NCBI RefSeq assembly: GCF_006715305.1
Contig: NZ_VFMY01000001.1
Span: 3,968,001 to 4,032,000, forward strand
Direction: 5' to 3'
Source: Arthrobacter sp. SLBN-100
GTDB lineage: Bacteria > Actinomycetota > Actinomycetes > Actinomycetales > Micrococcaceae
DNA: 64,000 nucleotides
Position numbers and translations under genes: made by a program
The notes under the pieces: generated by a model
Database searches by the model: none
Seen by the model: only the letters and a program-made list of their open reading frames with translations
Told to the model about the DNA's origin: nothing
In this document: positions 1 to 10,100 of the stretch, one piece after another
Layout of the letters: the number at the start of each line of letters is the position of its first letter
Numbering within the stretch: position 1 is the stretch's first letter

Positions 1-346
1 GGTGTCAGTGCTCCCGCGCACCGCCACCCGCATGGTGCTCGCGGCCGCCGGGCGCAGCATAGCCAGCGAGGAGACTCCTGCTGCTGCAGGCCGGGTTGCG
101 CGCACCCTCGAGGCGCATGGTTCCGGGGTTGCCTGGTACGTCTCGGGCCACACCCACCGGGCCCTCGAGTCAGCGCTCGAGGCCGGCTCCACCAGGTACG
201 TCAACACCGGTACGTGGTGTTCTGACGTCCGCGGTCGGGGGCCTGACCAAGCGGACCGCGGGGCGTTCCCGTACGCCGTGGTCGACGTCGGTCAAGACGG
301 CGCCACCAGCGGCGGGCTGCGGTACTGGCGTCCGGACGGCCGCTGA
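1..346 (+). CDS. Metallophosphoesterase, C-terminal part (gene cut by window start)
   Basis: The reading frame is open from the first bases to a TGA at 344-346, giving about 114 visible residues, so the true start lies upstream of the window. The piece contains a Ser-Gly-His-Thr-His motif near visible residue 48 followed by YVNTGTW. This is the last metal-binding block and the following strand of calcineurin-like phosphoesterases, where the GHTH histidines bind the dinuclear metal centre. The catalytic N-terminal blocks (DxH, GNHE) are outside the window, so substrate cannot be inferred. The family call is firm from the motif, but nothing more specific can be said. Confidence 0.7.
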   Translation, partial: VSVLPRTATRMVLAAAGRSIASEETPAAAGRVARTLEAHGSGVAWYVSGHTHRALESALEAGSTRYVNTGTWCSDVRGRGPDQADRGAFPYAVVDVGQDGATSGGLRYWRPDGR

Positions 347-380
347 GTGAGGAAACCTCCTGTGCCCGCCCCCGGAGTTC

Positions 381-776
381 CTAGTCTGCAGGTGCCTCCG
401 CAGGAGCGCCGGATTCCCGGGACTCCTTCTGCCACGGCCAGCGCCCGGTGATTTCGAGCTCAAGGGAAAAACTGAGGAACGTCCGGATCAGCACGATGAT
501 GGCCAGGACTCCGACTGTCTCGAAGGTCGGCGTGACGGCGACCGTGCGGATGATGTCGGCGGCAACCAACAGCTCAAGCCCCAGCAAGATGGACCTGCCC
601 AAGAGCTGGCGGTATAAGCGGTAGAAGCTGAGTTTCCCAGTGCCTGCAGGGAGGTTCCGCGGCTGATGACCGCGAAGCGCCAGTGGGACGGACACCAGGG
701 CGCCAATCACCATCACAGCCACTCCGGCGAAATCGACAAACTGCCCGGCAGCCTCAATAACTTCCCGAAAATCCAT
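381..776 (-). CDS. DUF1622 family inner-membrane protein
   Basis: This 131-residue protein has about three hydrophobic segments (roughly residues 15-36, 61-80 and 84-105). The pattern (VDFAGVAVMVIG near the N-terminus, ELLVAADIIRT and LIRTFLSFSLELEI later) is typical of DUF1622 membrane proteins, whose function is unknown. The ATG at 776 is the natural start, since it precedes the first membrane segment by about 14 residues. It is convergent with the metallophosphoesterase end on its left. The SDR gene upstream is on the same strand 47 bases away, so co-transcription is possible but not shown. Confidence 0.75.
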   Translation of the reverse strand: MDFREVIEAAGQFVDFAGVAVMVIGALVSVPLALRGHQPRNLPAGTGKLSFYRLYRQLLGRSILLGLELLVAADIIRTVAVTPTFETVGVLAIIVLIRTFLSFSLELEITGRWPWQKESRESGAPAEAPAD

Positions 777-823
777 GTTTCCTGCCCTACGTATCCCGCG
801 TCACGCTGCGTTCAAGGGACAGC

Positions 824-1684
824 CTACGGGTGGCGGACGCCGTTGCCAGCCAGGACGTCCCGGTACCCTTCACTGAAGGACGGAAAAGCGAAGCCAAATC
901 CGGTGCTCCGAAGCAAATCATTGCGGCAGCGTTTGTTGCCGCCGCGCGACGGTCCTGCCTCGCCAACAGGCGGTTCCACCAGACCCATTTCCTGGGCCAG
1001 GAATCGGAGCACACTGCCCAGGTCGGCCGGGTTATCGTCCACGCCGATGTAGGCGGGAGCCGGCGCAGCCGTCATGGTGGCGAGGTGGACAATGGCCCCC
1101 GCGGCGTCGTCGCGATGGATACGGTTGGTGTACCGGATGTCCTCGGGAATGACGGCGGAACCGCTCCGCACCTGTTCGATCAACCTGGTGCGGCCCGGGC
1201 CATAGATTCCGCCCAGCCGAAGGGACACAGCAGTTGTCGGAGTTCCCTCGAGCCTCTTTCGGAGCAGCTCCTCCGCCTCCATCAGGATCCTGCCGGAAAA
1301 GCCACCGGGCGCAGGTGGAGTATCCTCATCCACCCAGCCCCCTCCGGCGTCGCCATAAACCGCGGTGGAGGAGACAAAGAGGACCCGGGCCGGCGTCACG
1401 CCGTCGCGCTCCAAAGCGTCCAGGACATTGGTCACCCCGCGCACATACGCGGCCCTGTAGGCATCCTCTGACGGCGAATCGGCAGCGACGGCTATAACGA
1501 CGGCGATCGTGTCCGCCGGGACCGGCGGAAGGTTAGCTGCGCTCAGGTCAGCCGCCACGCCTTCAATGACAGCAGGCAGTTGCGCGGGGGAGCGGCGCCA
1601 GCCTACGACGCGGTGCCCCTGGGCGGCGAACCGCAAACCCGCCTCGGTGCCCAGGTCGCCGCATCCGGCCAGGAGGATTGTCAT
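824..1684 (-). CDS. Atypical SDR-family NAD(P)-dependent epimerase/dehydratase-like protein (YeeZ-like)
   Basis: This 286-residue Rossmann-fold protein has the nucleotide-binding glycine motif GCGDLG at residues 7-12 and an SSTAVYG block at about residues 105-111. The usual YxxxK catalytic pair of classical SDRs is not visible: the position carries FSGRILMEAE, as in atypical SDRs related to YeeZ. It may therefore bind a dinucleotide without acting as a standard dehydrogenase. It starts at ATG 1684, only two bases after the stop of the upstream MSMEG_6728-type gene, so the two are very probably one operon. Substrate unknown. Confidence 0.75.
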   Translation of the reverse strand: MTILLAGCGDLGTEAGLRFAAQGHRVVGWRRSPAQLPAVIEGVAADLSAANLPPVPADTIAVVIAVAADSPSEDAYRAAYVRGVTNVLDALERDGVTPARVLFVSSTAVYGDAGGGWVDEDTPPAPGGFSGRILMEAEELLRKRLEGTPTTAVSLRLGGIYGPGRTRLIEQVRSGSAVIPEDIRYTNRIHRDDAAGAIVHLATMTAAPAPAYIGVDDNPADLGSVLRFLAQEMGLVEPPVGEAGPSRGGNKRCRNDLLRSTGFGFAFPSFSEGYRDVLAGNGVRHP

Positions 1685-1686
1685 GG

Positions 1687-2607
1687 CTACGGTGCCTCCA
1701 CCGGGAAGAACACCCGGGGATCCTGCAGGAGTGCCGGGTAGGTGAAGGCCGACCGGTCAATGATCTCCGTGACCGTGAAGTTCCTGCCGAACCTGCCGTC
1801 TTCCAGCGTGATGGGCCGGCCCACCACCTGTCCCACGGCAAACTTGTGGCCGTGTTCGAACGGGACGGCGACCGGAGTTTTCCCGGGGAGGGTAGCGAAG
1901 GCTTCCTCCTGCGCCAGGCGCTTGCGGGTGGGCTTTTTCAGCTGCGGCTTCGGTGGCGCCTTCCGGGGCTGCTTTGAGGGCCGGCGGGAGCCGTCGTCGA
2001 TGTAGACAGGGGAGTAGCCGTCATCCGGCTCGTCCGAGACGGCCGCGGCGGCGGGGAAACCATGCACCGGCGGCAGAGCCACGGTGTCCAAGGCCTGGGG
2101 ATCGACGTCGTGATGCGGGGAACGGAGGATCCACAGAATGTCGCCCTCGGGTTCCTGGGGCAGGAATTCGTGCTTGGGTTCCGGCCAGATGTAGTCCATG
2201 TCCGGTACCGCGTCCGCGAAAACGGAGGTGTAGAACTTGGGTTCCTTGCGCACCAGCTTGGAGCGGTGGCTGAGGTGGAAGTCGGGGTCTCCCAACCAGG
2301 GCGGCATCGGAATCTTGGCCGCATAGTCGGGGTGGGCTGCCTGCGGCGCGAACTCTGTGATGTTCTCACGCGTCTTATCCGGGTGGCCGCGCCCGGTCCA
2401 TTCGTCCACCATCGCCAGCCCGTACATCGTCAGGGCTGGCACATAACCCATCCACATCCGGATCGCCGGGTGGGTCTGCCAGCCGTATCCGGGAATCACC
2501 AGGGCGCGCAGTGTCTGCAGCGCTTCGACGCGCTGCTTGCCGAGGCGGGCAGTGTCCAGGGCGGCGGCGCTCTGCCGGAAATCAGGGTACGGGAGGAAGG
2601 TTTGCAT
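1687..2607 (-). CDS. MSMEG_6728 family protein, possibly related to pyrimidine-dimer DNA glycosylases
   Basis: The N-terminal block MQTFLPYPDF, followed by SAAALDTARLGKQRVEALQ, is the hallmark of the actinobacterial MSMEG_6728 family, which I recall as resembling the T4 endonuclease V-type (Pyr_excise) fold; that relationship is tentative. From ATG 2607 the protein is 306 residues. Residues 1 to about 170 hold the conserved domain. The rest is a low-complexity Lys/Pro-rich linker (KQPRKAPPKPQLKK) and a C-terminal segment of about 80 residues. An in-frame upstream start at 2697 exists, but 2607 is preferred because the conserved family N-terminus begins there. It is followed two bases later by the SDR gene. 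Confidence 0.6.
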   Translation of the reverse strand: MQTFLPYPDFRQSAAALDTARLGKQRVEALQTLRALVIPGYGWQTHPAIRMWMGYVPALTMYGLAMVDEWTGRGHPDKTRENITEFAPQAAHPDYAAKIPMPPWLGDPDFHLSHRSKLVRKEPKFYTSVFADAVPDMDYIWPEPKHEFLPQEPEGDILWILRSPHHDVDPQALDTVALPPVHGFPAAAAVSDEPDDGYSPVYIDDGSRRPSKQPRKAPPKPQLKKPTRKRLAQEEAFATLPGKTPVAVPFEHGHKFAVGQVVGRPITLEDGRFGRNFTVTEIIDRSAFTYPALLQDPRVFFPVEAP

Positions 2608-2762
2608 CCCTTCAGTCTGACGGCAGCTCACGGATGTGCCAATTGCAGTGCCCGGCGCCACACGTCCTTCGCCGAAGTGTTCACATCGTGGACTCATGCA
2701 TACAGCGGGTAGGCGAAGCCACTAAGATCGCCGCAACAACCCACCATTTTGGAAGCCCAATC

Positions 2763-3353
2763 ATGACATTAACACCTCACAAAACCGCCGGAATCCCTCA
2801 CTCCTTCGCGCCCCGTTACGGGCAGATGCTGAGTCCGGAAGCTAAGGGCATCCTGGTCCTTGACGAATTTACCCTTGATCCCGAGACGGCACGGAAGGAC
2901 CAGCACCGTTTCCGCGACGGCATTGCCACCGTTGCCCGGATGGTACGCCGCATCGCAGCCCTTCGCGTGATCATCGCGATCGTGGCCATCGGCAATCTTC
3001 CACTGTTCCTGCTCTCCAGCGGATGGTGGATTTACGGCGTTTCGCTCGCCCTCGTCGTCGGTGTGCACACTGCGGTCACGTTGCTGAACCGGCACGAGCC
3101 GCGCCTCAAGCAGCAGTCGGCTCTGGAGCTGCACATGCACCGGGAGAAGAGCGCCAATTACCGCAAGGTCCGCGACGCCGTGAAGTACATGATCGACACT
3201 CCCGGCCGCATGAACGAGCACCTGTACCTGGAGCTCCTGGCGGTCAAGCGCGTCGCCCTCAACCTGGCCCACGGCACCGTAGCCCTGCTGGACACGAGCG
3301 ACGACTCTGCCTGGAAGGTGCGGATCGTTCGCGAGATTCCCGCCAGCAGCTAA
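2763..3353 (+). CDS. Conserved hypothetical membrane protein, two transmembrane segments
   Basis: This 196-residue protein has a soluble N-terminus of about 60 residues, two adjacent hydrophobic helices (about residues 66-85 and 88-107), and a soluble C-terminus of about 90 residues rich in charged residues. The helical hairpin suggests a membrane anchor with both termini on the same side. I do not recognise a named domain. The ATG at 2763 is chosen because the upstream in-frame extension reads as non-coding and overlaps the divergent promoter region. A strong intrinsic terminator follows, so this is probably a monocistronic unit. Confidence 0.65.
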   Translation: MTLTPHKTAGIPHSFAPRYGQMLSPEAKGILVLDEFTLDPETARKDQHRFRDGIATVARMVRRIAALRVIIAIVAIGNLPLFLLSSGWWIYGVSLALVVGVHTAVTLLNRHEPRLKQQSALELHMHREKSANYRKVRDAVKYMIDTPGRMNEHLYLELLAVKRVALNLAHGTVALLDTSDDSAWKVRIVREIPASS

Positions 3354-3378
3354 GGCGCACCTCAGCAGCAGCAAAGGT

Positions 3379-3424
3379 ACGACGCCGGCGCGCCCCTTCT
3401 GGGGGCGCGCCGGCGTCGTTTTTG
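3379..3424 (+). terminator. Strong rho-independent terminator
   Basis: A perfect 18-bp stem (3379-3396 pairs with 3402-3419) with a five-base loop TTCTG is followed by a run of five T. It lies 26 bases after the stop of the two-helix membrane protein and also separates it from the convergent rpf gene. Confidence 0.9.
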
Positions 3425-3515
3425 GTCAACGGAATTTGTCTATCGCCGACCTGTTTGGGGAGGCCGTGACGGCCTCAGGCACTCACTATCGTGCCGTTAT
3501 TCCGCGGGCAGTGAT

Positions 3516-4235
<720 letters not shown>

Positions 4236-4474
4236 TCATCGCGCCACTGCCCGCCCCTGACGAATAGAGGTCAATTTCGGTGTCTGCCTGCTGGGCAGTT
4301 CTGGTGGAGGCAGCACCGGGCATTCATGTCGCCCGCTGTCCGGGCATGCATTTCACGCTAGGACATAGCAGTGGCGTTATCAAACTGAGATCTTTTCTGG
4401 GTAGAGGCTGGTGGTTTGCTGGATGCCGTCCTTCCTGCGAGGCGCGAATGCGGCCGGGGCACTATCCTGACCGA

Positions 4475-5536
4475 ATGGATAACTATGCAGGCGGTACTGC
4501 CGTGCCTGAAACCGAACCCGACGCAGCTGAGCCTGACGTCCCCGCCAAGCCTCTCCCGGTGGCCGAACTGCACCTTCATATCGAGGGGACCCTGCAGCCG
4601 GAACTGATCTTTGCACTGGCCGAGCGCAACGGCATCACACTGCCGTATTCCGGGCTGGATGAGCTGCGGGCGCGGTACGAGTTCACCGACCTGCAGTCCT
4701 TCCTCGACCTGTACTACGCCAACATGGCCGTGTTGCAGACAGAGGAAGACTTTGCGGACATGACGTATGCCTACCTGGAGCGAGCAGCTGCTGCCGGCGT
4801 CCGGCACGCCGAAATCATGCTGGATCCGCAGGCTCACACCTCGCGCGGTATCCCTTTGGAGACCTGCGTCAATGGCGTCGCCTCCGTCCTGGCCACGTCC
4901 CAGGAAGACTTTGGGATGTCCACCATGCTGATCGCAGCTTTCCTGCGTGATCTTTCCGAGGAGTCTGCGTTGGAGGTCTTCGACGGCCTGCTGGCAATGA
5001 ACGCACCACTCGGAGCGGTGGGCTTAGACTCGGCGGAGGTGGGCAATCCGCCGTCGAAGTTCGAGCGGCTCTTCGCCAAAGCCCGCGAAGCGGGCCTGCG
5101 CTTGACCGCGCACGCGGGGGAGGAGGGACCGCCATCGTACATCCTTGAAGCGCTGGACATCCTGGGGGTGGAGCGGATCGACCATGGCATCCGCTGTATG
5201 GAAGATCCTGCTTTGGTGGAACGGCTGGTGGACGCCCGGATCCCGCTGACCGTCTGCCCGTTGTCGAATGTCCGGCTGCGCGCGGTGGACACCCTTGCGG
5301 ACCACCCACTGCCCGCGATGCTCGCGGCGGGCCTGAACGTCTCCGTCAATTCGGATGACCCGGCGTACTTCGGCGGCTACGTGGACGACAACTTCAGCCA
5401 GCTCGAGGCCGTGTTCGAACTCTCCGATTTCGACAAAGCCCGGCTCGCCGCCAACTCCATTCATTCGTCGTTCGCATCCGAGGAGCGGAAGGCAGAACTG
5501 CTGGCCGAACTGAACGGCCTCGACGCGGTTCGGTGA
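4475..5536 (+). CDS. Adenine deaminase of the adenosine-deaminase-like family
   Basis: This 353-residue TIM-barrel metal hydrolase has the N-terminal zinc ligands in HLHIEGT (His33, His35), AHAGEEG with His213 and catalytic Glu216, RIDHG (His237) and NSDDP (Asp294/295). The pattern ELHLHIEGTLQPELIFALAERN plus HTDRGIP-like and AEVGNPPSKF segments matches the adenine-deaminase branch (yeast Aah1, Pseudomonas PA0148) rather than true adenosine deaminase. The likely reaction is therefore adenine to hypoxanthine in purine salvage. A TATCCT hexamer lies exactly six bases before the ATG at 4475 and no ribosome-binding site is visible, which suggests a leaderless transcript. The substrate distinction is by recall of family motifs, not alignment. 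Confidence 0.85.
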   Translation: MDNYAGGTAVPETEPDAAEPDVPAKPLPVAELHLHIEGTLQPELIFALAERNGITLPYSGLDELRARYEFTDLQSFLDLYYANMAVLQTEEDFADMTYAYLERAAAAGVRHAEIMLDPQAHTSRGIPLETCVNGVASVLATSQEDFGMSTMLIAAFLRDLSEESALEVFDGLLAMNAPLGAVGLDSAEVGNPPSKFERLFAKAREAGLRLTAHAGEEGPPSYILEALDILGVERIDHGIRCMEDPALVERLVDARIPLTVCPLSNVRLRAVDTLADHPLPAMLAAGLNVSVNSDDPAYFGGYVDDNFSQLEAVFELSDFDKARLAANSIHSSFASEERKAELLAELNGLDAVR

Positions 5537-5799
5537 CGCCAGCTGTGTCCCAGGCAACAACCGGGCCAACAAGCAGCTAAACTTGGTGCCGCAGGCGTGT
5601 CCGGAGGGGTGCAGGGCGGTAGCTGTGAAAGCACTCCAGCGTTATGCAGCCGGCCCTACACCCGATACTCCAGACTCACTTGTCGGAAAGCCCGCTTCAT
5701 AGTCGGTCACGACACGCAGAGTTAACCAATTTAAGTCGCGCGATGTAACGGGCAGTTGGCATGATGCCTAAGACCGATCGCTTTTATAAAAGGGGAACC

Positions 5800-6717
5800 A
5801 TGGCCAAGTCCACCGCAGAAAACACCTTCCTTCGACTCAAGACCGTGCTGGATGTCCTGACCGAAGGCGTGTGGTCCGGTGATGCACTGAACGCGGGGCA
5901 GGTCCTCGCGGAGGCTACGGCACGCGTGCCGTTCAACGAGCACGAGGCCGAACTGCTCAGCGGCGGGATTCCCCGCGGGCACAAGACGCTGACTTCCGCC
6001 ACGGCCAAGCTGGCCAAGGCAGGCTGGCTGGTCAAGGGCCGCTCCGGCTGGACCATCACCGAGGACGGCATGCGCGCCACGGTTGCCTACCCGGACACTG
6101 TGTCCTTCGCCGCCGCGCTCGACGCCGGCACCCCGGTCCCTGCCGACACTCCGGTTCCTACGGCTCCCGCAGGGTTCGTCCGCAAGACCACCGCCGTTCC
6201 TGAAACCGCGGCGCCCGCAGCGGCCAAGGCGGAGGCCAAGAAGACCACCAGGAAGACTCCTGCCAAGAAGGCCGCTGCGGCCGTGGGCAAGGCTGCCAAG
6301 GTGATCGAGGATGCTGTCGAACCGGTGGTGAAGGCAGTGCGCAAGGGCAAGGCTCCGGCCAATACGGATGAGACCGCTGCTGCCGAGCCGTTTGAGGGTC
6401 CGGACGTTGAGACGCACCCGCAGCCGGAGGCAGTGGCTGTTGCGGGCGACTTCAACACCATTCTTGGTGCACCCGAGAACTGGGCGCCGCAGTACGATGA
6501 AGCGCAGATGGAGTTCGACTTCCTGGACCAGCTCTGGAAGAAGAGCGTGGAACTTCCGGCCGGTCACTACACCTTCAAGATCGCCCTGAACCGGTCCTGG
6601 GACGAAAACTACGGTGCGTTCGGCACCTTCGATGGTCCCAACCACGAGCTGTACCACGACGGTGGCAGGGTCACCATCCGCTATAACCACAGCACCCGCG
6701 ACATCACCATCAACTAG
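5800..6717 (+). CDS. Winged-helix-like / lysine-rich / X25 carbohydrate-domain fusion protein
   Basis: This 305-residue protein has three parts. Residues 1 to about 97 (MAKSTAENTFLRLKTVLDVL onward) look like a small helical, winged-helix-type domain with a GWTITEDGMRATV ending. Residues about 98-205 form an Ala/Pro/Lys-rich linker with TRKTPAKKAAAA and AVRKGKAPA segments, like histone H1-type tails. Residues about 215-305 resemble the X25 domain of pullulanases (FNTILGAPENWAP, PAGHYTFKIALNRSWDENYG, NHSTRDI). There is no signal peptide, so the X25-like domain is apparently cytoplasmic. ATG 5800 has AGGGGA six bases upstream. Function unknown; a nucleoid- or glycogen-associated role is speculation. 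Confidence 0.7.
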   Translation: MAKSTAENTFLRLKTVLDVLTEGVWSGDALNAGQVLAEATARVPFNEHEAELLSGGIPRGHKTLTSATAKLAKAGWLVKGRSGWTITEDGMRATVAYPDTVSFAAALDAGTPVPADTPVPTAPAGFVRKTTAVPETAAPAAAKAEAKKTTRKTPAKKAAAAVGKAAKVIEDAVEPVVKAVRKGKAPANTDETAAAEPFEGPDVETHPQPEAVAVAGDFNTILGAPENWAPQYDEAQMEFDFLDQLWKKSVELPAGHYTFKIALNRSWDENYGAFGTFDGPNHELYHDGGRVTIRYNHSTRDITIN

Positions 6718-6728
6718 CCGCGCCCCTT

Positions 6729-6796
6729 GCCCAACCGGGTCGCATTTAAGGCCCTGAAAAGCCGTTTTTGGAGCTTTAAATGCGAGCTGGTTGGGC
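6729..6796. repeat. Large imperfect palindrome between X25 fusion gene and acylphosphatase gene
   Basis: Two 24-base arms (6729-6752 and 6773-6796) pair with only one true mismatch and two G-T wobbles around a 20-base loop. Each arm contains CCCAACC/GGTTGGG at the outer end and CGCATTTAA/TTTAAATGCG inside. There is no T-tract, so it is not a classical terminator, but as RNA it would form a very stable hairpin after the X25 fusion gene. It looks like a mobile or dispersed palindromic unit; no second copy was seen in this window. Confidence 0.7.
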
Positions 6797-6826
6797 GGGG
6801 ACAACGCTGGACGGAGGGGAGGCACC

Positions 6827-7150
6827 ATGGCGAGGCACGCAGGTCCATCATCAGGGGTGCCTGATTCGTCTGACACGGATTCGGTCCGGTTGACTGCCCG
6901 TGTTTTTGGCGTGGTGCAGGGGGTGGGATTCCGCTTCTGGACGATGGGCAAGGCGGAAGAGCTGGGCCTCAGCGGCGAGGTGAAAAACCTCGACGACGGT
7001 TCGGTTGCCTTGGTGGCTGAAGGGCCGCAGTGGAAGGTCCACGAACTCCGGGAATGGCTGAACTCAAACCGAACACCCGGGCGGGTGGAACGGGTGGAGG
7101 ACAACATTTCCGAAGCTAAGGGCACCTTCCGCGGCTTCAACGCACGCTGA
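6827..7150 (+). CDS. acyP: Acylphosphatase
   Basis: This small 107-residue enzyme hydrolyses acyl phosphates. The signature RVFGVVQGVGFRFW carries the phosphate-binding loop and catalytic Arg36, and GEVKNLDDGSV supplies catalytic Asn54. About 20 extra residues precede the domain (MARHAGPSSGVPDSSD). The start at 6827 is supported by a purine-rich GGAGGGGAGG just upstream; an alternative in-frame start at 6791 falls inside the palindrome and is less likely. It is convergent with the large nuclease/helicase gene. Confidence 0.9.
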   Translation: MARHAGPSSGVPDSSDTDSVRLTARVFGVVQGVGFRFWTMGKAEELGLSGEVKNLDDGSVALVAEGPQWKVHELREWLNSNRTPGRVERVEDNISEAKGTFRGFNAR

Positions 7151-7175
7151 CTTCGCCTGTTTATGCCGGACCGCT

Positions 7176-10100
7176 TCACTCCCTCGGGCTAAGCCCAATG
7201 AAGGCGCCCAACTCCTCCAAGGCTGAGGGCCGATGCGGCATGTAGCTGGTGAGGTCGGGAGAGCGGATGATCACCGCCCGCCACTGGCCGCGCGAGACCG
7301 CCACGTTGATCCGGTTCCTGTTCAGCAGGAACTCAGCACCGCGGGGTGCCTCGCTGACCGCAGAGCAGGCCATCGAGACAAGCACCACCGGTGCCTCCTG
7401 GCCCTGGAACTTGTCCACGGTGCCTACGCGTACGTCGGGCAGGCCGTCCTCCTCGAGGGCTTTCCGGATGAGGTGGACCTGGGCGTTGTATGCGGCCACT
7501 ACCAGCAGGTCTTCCTGCCCCAGCGGACGGGACCCGCTGTCCCCGCCCGGCGTCCACTTCAGCCCCAGGTGGCGCCGCACCTGGCGAACCACCTCGGCGG
7601 CTTCCTCCTTGGACGCCGTGGCGTTGCCGCTGTGGTTGACGAAGACTGTTTCCACCCCTGGCGGCAGTTGTTCCAGCTGGCGCAGCGAGGCCGCCGGTGC
7701 AGCGTGGAGCTTTCCCTCGTAGCTTAGCTGTGAGACGGCGCGGCACAGTTCCGGTTGCATTCGCCAGCTGTCCGCCAGGAAGTAGCCGAGGTTGGCCGGC
7801 AGCGTGGCATGACCCGCGGCAAGCCACCCCAACGCTGATTCGTCCACGGGCTCCGGGTGTGCGCCCTGTGTGACCTGCGGCAGTTGCTGGGGATCACCGA
7901 GCAGGAGGAGCCGCTTGGCCGCACGGGAAACAGCCAGTGTGTTGGCCAGCGAGAACTGCCCGGCCTCGTCGATGACCAGCAGGTCCAGCGAGCCGGCCGG
8001 GACCTCCTTGCCCGTCATGGTCCAGGCGGTGCCACCCACCAGGCAGCCGCGGGGAGAAGCCAACAACCTGCTGACATCCCCCTCAGCTGTCGACTTCCAA
8101 GGGACGTCGTGCGGTGACGCGAGCTTCTTCGCCACGACACTCGGATCCACCCCACCGGTGGCAATAGCGCAGCAGACCAGGTTCTCGACCACGTTGTGCG
8201 ACTGGCCCACAACGCCGACCTTCCAGCCTTCAGAGACCAGCCGCCCGATCACGTGGGCACCGACGTAGGTCTTACCGGTGCCGGGAGGGCCCTGGACAGC
8301 GAGGTAGGAGCAGTCGAGGTCGCGGACAGACGCAGTGATCGCCGCGGCGTAATCGGCAGAACCGTCAGGGCAGTGCGGGACGTCCACGGGCTGCCGGAGG
8401 ATCCGGAAGCGCGGGGGCTGTTTGCGCAGGATGTCCAGTCCCGGCTGTGCCGGCAGCGAGGGCACGGATGCTCCGACGCTGGCGGCAATTTCGGCGATAG
8501 CGGCTTCAATGCTGGAGGTAGCGAGGGGCTGGTCCTCAGTGAGCGCAACAGGGAGATGCGGGTAGGCTGCGACTTTCCTGGACTCGCGCTCGGCGATGGT
8601 GATGACGGTGAGTTCGGGATTGTCCGGCGCGGGGCTGATCTCGCTGATCCTGGTTCCGAACGTGAACGCCCTGGCGCCCGGAGCGGCAGCGGGATCTGCC
8701 ATGCCTTCCGGGGGAGGAGCATCGTAGAGCCGGCACCAGCTGGAGTCGGCCCGGAAATCGGACCCCTCCGTCATGGTGCCCTCAAGCCGAAGGACACGGG
8801 TCCGCATGCGTTCCCGCGGCTTGGTCAGCGCCCATTCCGAGGTAACTTCGGCCGAAGAGACGACAAAAACGTTCCGTTGCTCCGACCAGTTCTCGATAGG
8901 TGCTTCCACCCGGTCGAAGTGCTGCCACCAGAACTGCTTGCGTTCGCGCCGGTGGTAGCCGGTGGCCGCGGCGACCATGGCGATGGCGCGTTCGTCATCA
9001 GTCCAGGGGCGGCTGTCCGGCAGGCCCGCCAGGTATTCGCGCAACCGGCGCTCCTCGGGAGTTTCAGGAGTCCCGGCAGTCTCGCCTGGCACTCCCGGGC
9101 GTTCATCCGATTCAGCCACGGTGGACAATCCTGCCCGCGCTCCCGGGACAACCGCTTCGGCAGGTGCCGTCCCGGCTGGCCCGGCGATCTCCAGCAGCCA
9201 GTCCCGCAAACGAAGTGTGGAGAGGCAGTCGTACCGGTTGTAGTCCGAGATGGACGCCAGGATCGTCGCCGCCTCCGCCTCGTTCTCCGCATCCCGGGCC
9301 GCGCAGTACGCGGCGTAGGCGACCACGGAGGCGCCGGCGTCCTTGACGTCCCCGGAGCGGAGGTTGTCTCCCATGTACAGCGGTTCGATCTTCTTGATGG
9401 AGTACGACGCTTCGGAAATGCGCAGGGATTGCCGGACCGTGGCGTAGAGGTCCACGAGCAGGCCTTGGCGGAGCCAGGTGTCCACGGTGTCCTCACCGGC
9501 CTGGTGCGCGAGGGAAAGGTTCCGCAGGGCCGTCTTTTCGTAGGGAGCGTAGTGGTAGACGTGCATGTCCGGATAGCGGGCCCGGCGCTGCTCCACGTAG
9601 TCCAGGAATTCGAGGAAGGCCCGGCGTTCTTCCGAGCGGGAGTGCGCCCAGAAGGGGCGGAAAACGGGATCGCCGGCAGCGCCGGCAACAGGTGCCTCGA
9701 TTACCCCGAACAGGTACTCGATACCCCATGCCCCTGTGGCCGGGTCCTGCCAGAGTGGATCGCCTTCGAAGTCGAAGAAGATGTCACCCGGACTCGGTAC
9801 CGGGAGCGCCCCAATGCTGTTCTCCGGCAGGACCGTGAAGGAAACCGTGTGCGGCCGGCCGTCTTTGGTGAACGTCCTGGATCCGGCGGCTGCATCCAAA
9901 CCCAGCTGCATCCGCGCCTGCGCCCGGAGCCGGACCACCGAGTTTCGGGCGTCTTCTGCAGGCATGGCTGCGAGCTGGTCGATGGTGGTGATGCCGGCAG
10001 CGCGCAGTTTCCTGCGCTGCACCACGGACATCCCGGCCACCATCAGCAGGTCCCGGTGCTCGTGCACCTGTTCCACGCAGTAGTCGCAGCGGCCGCAGTG

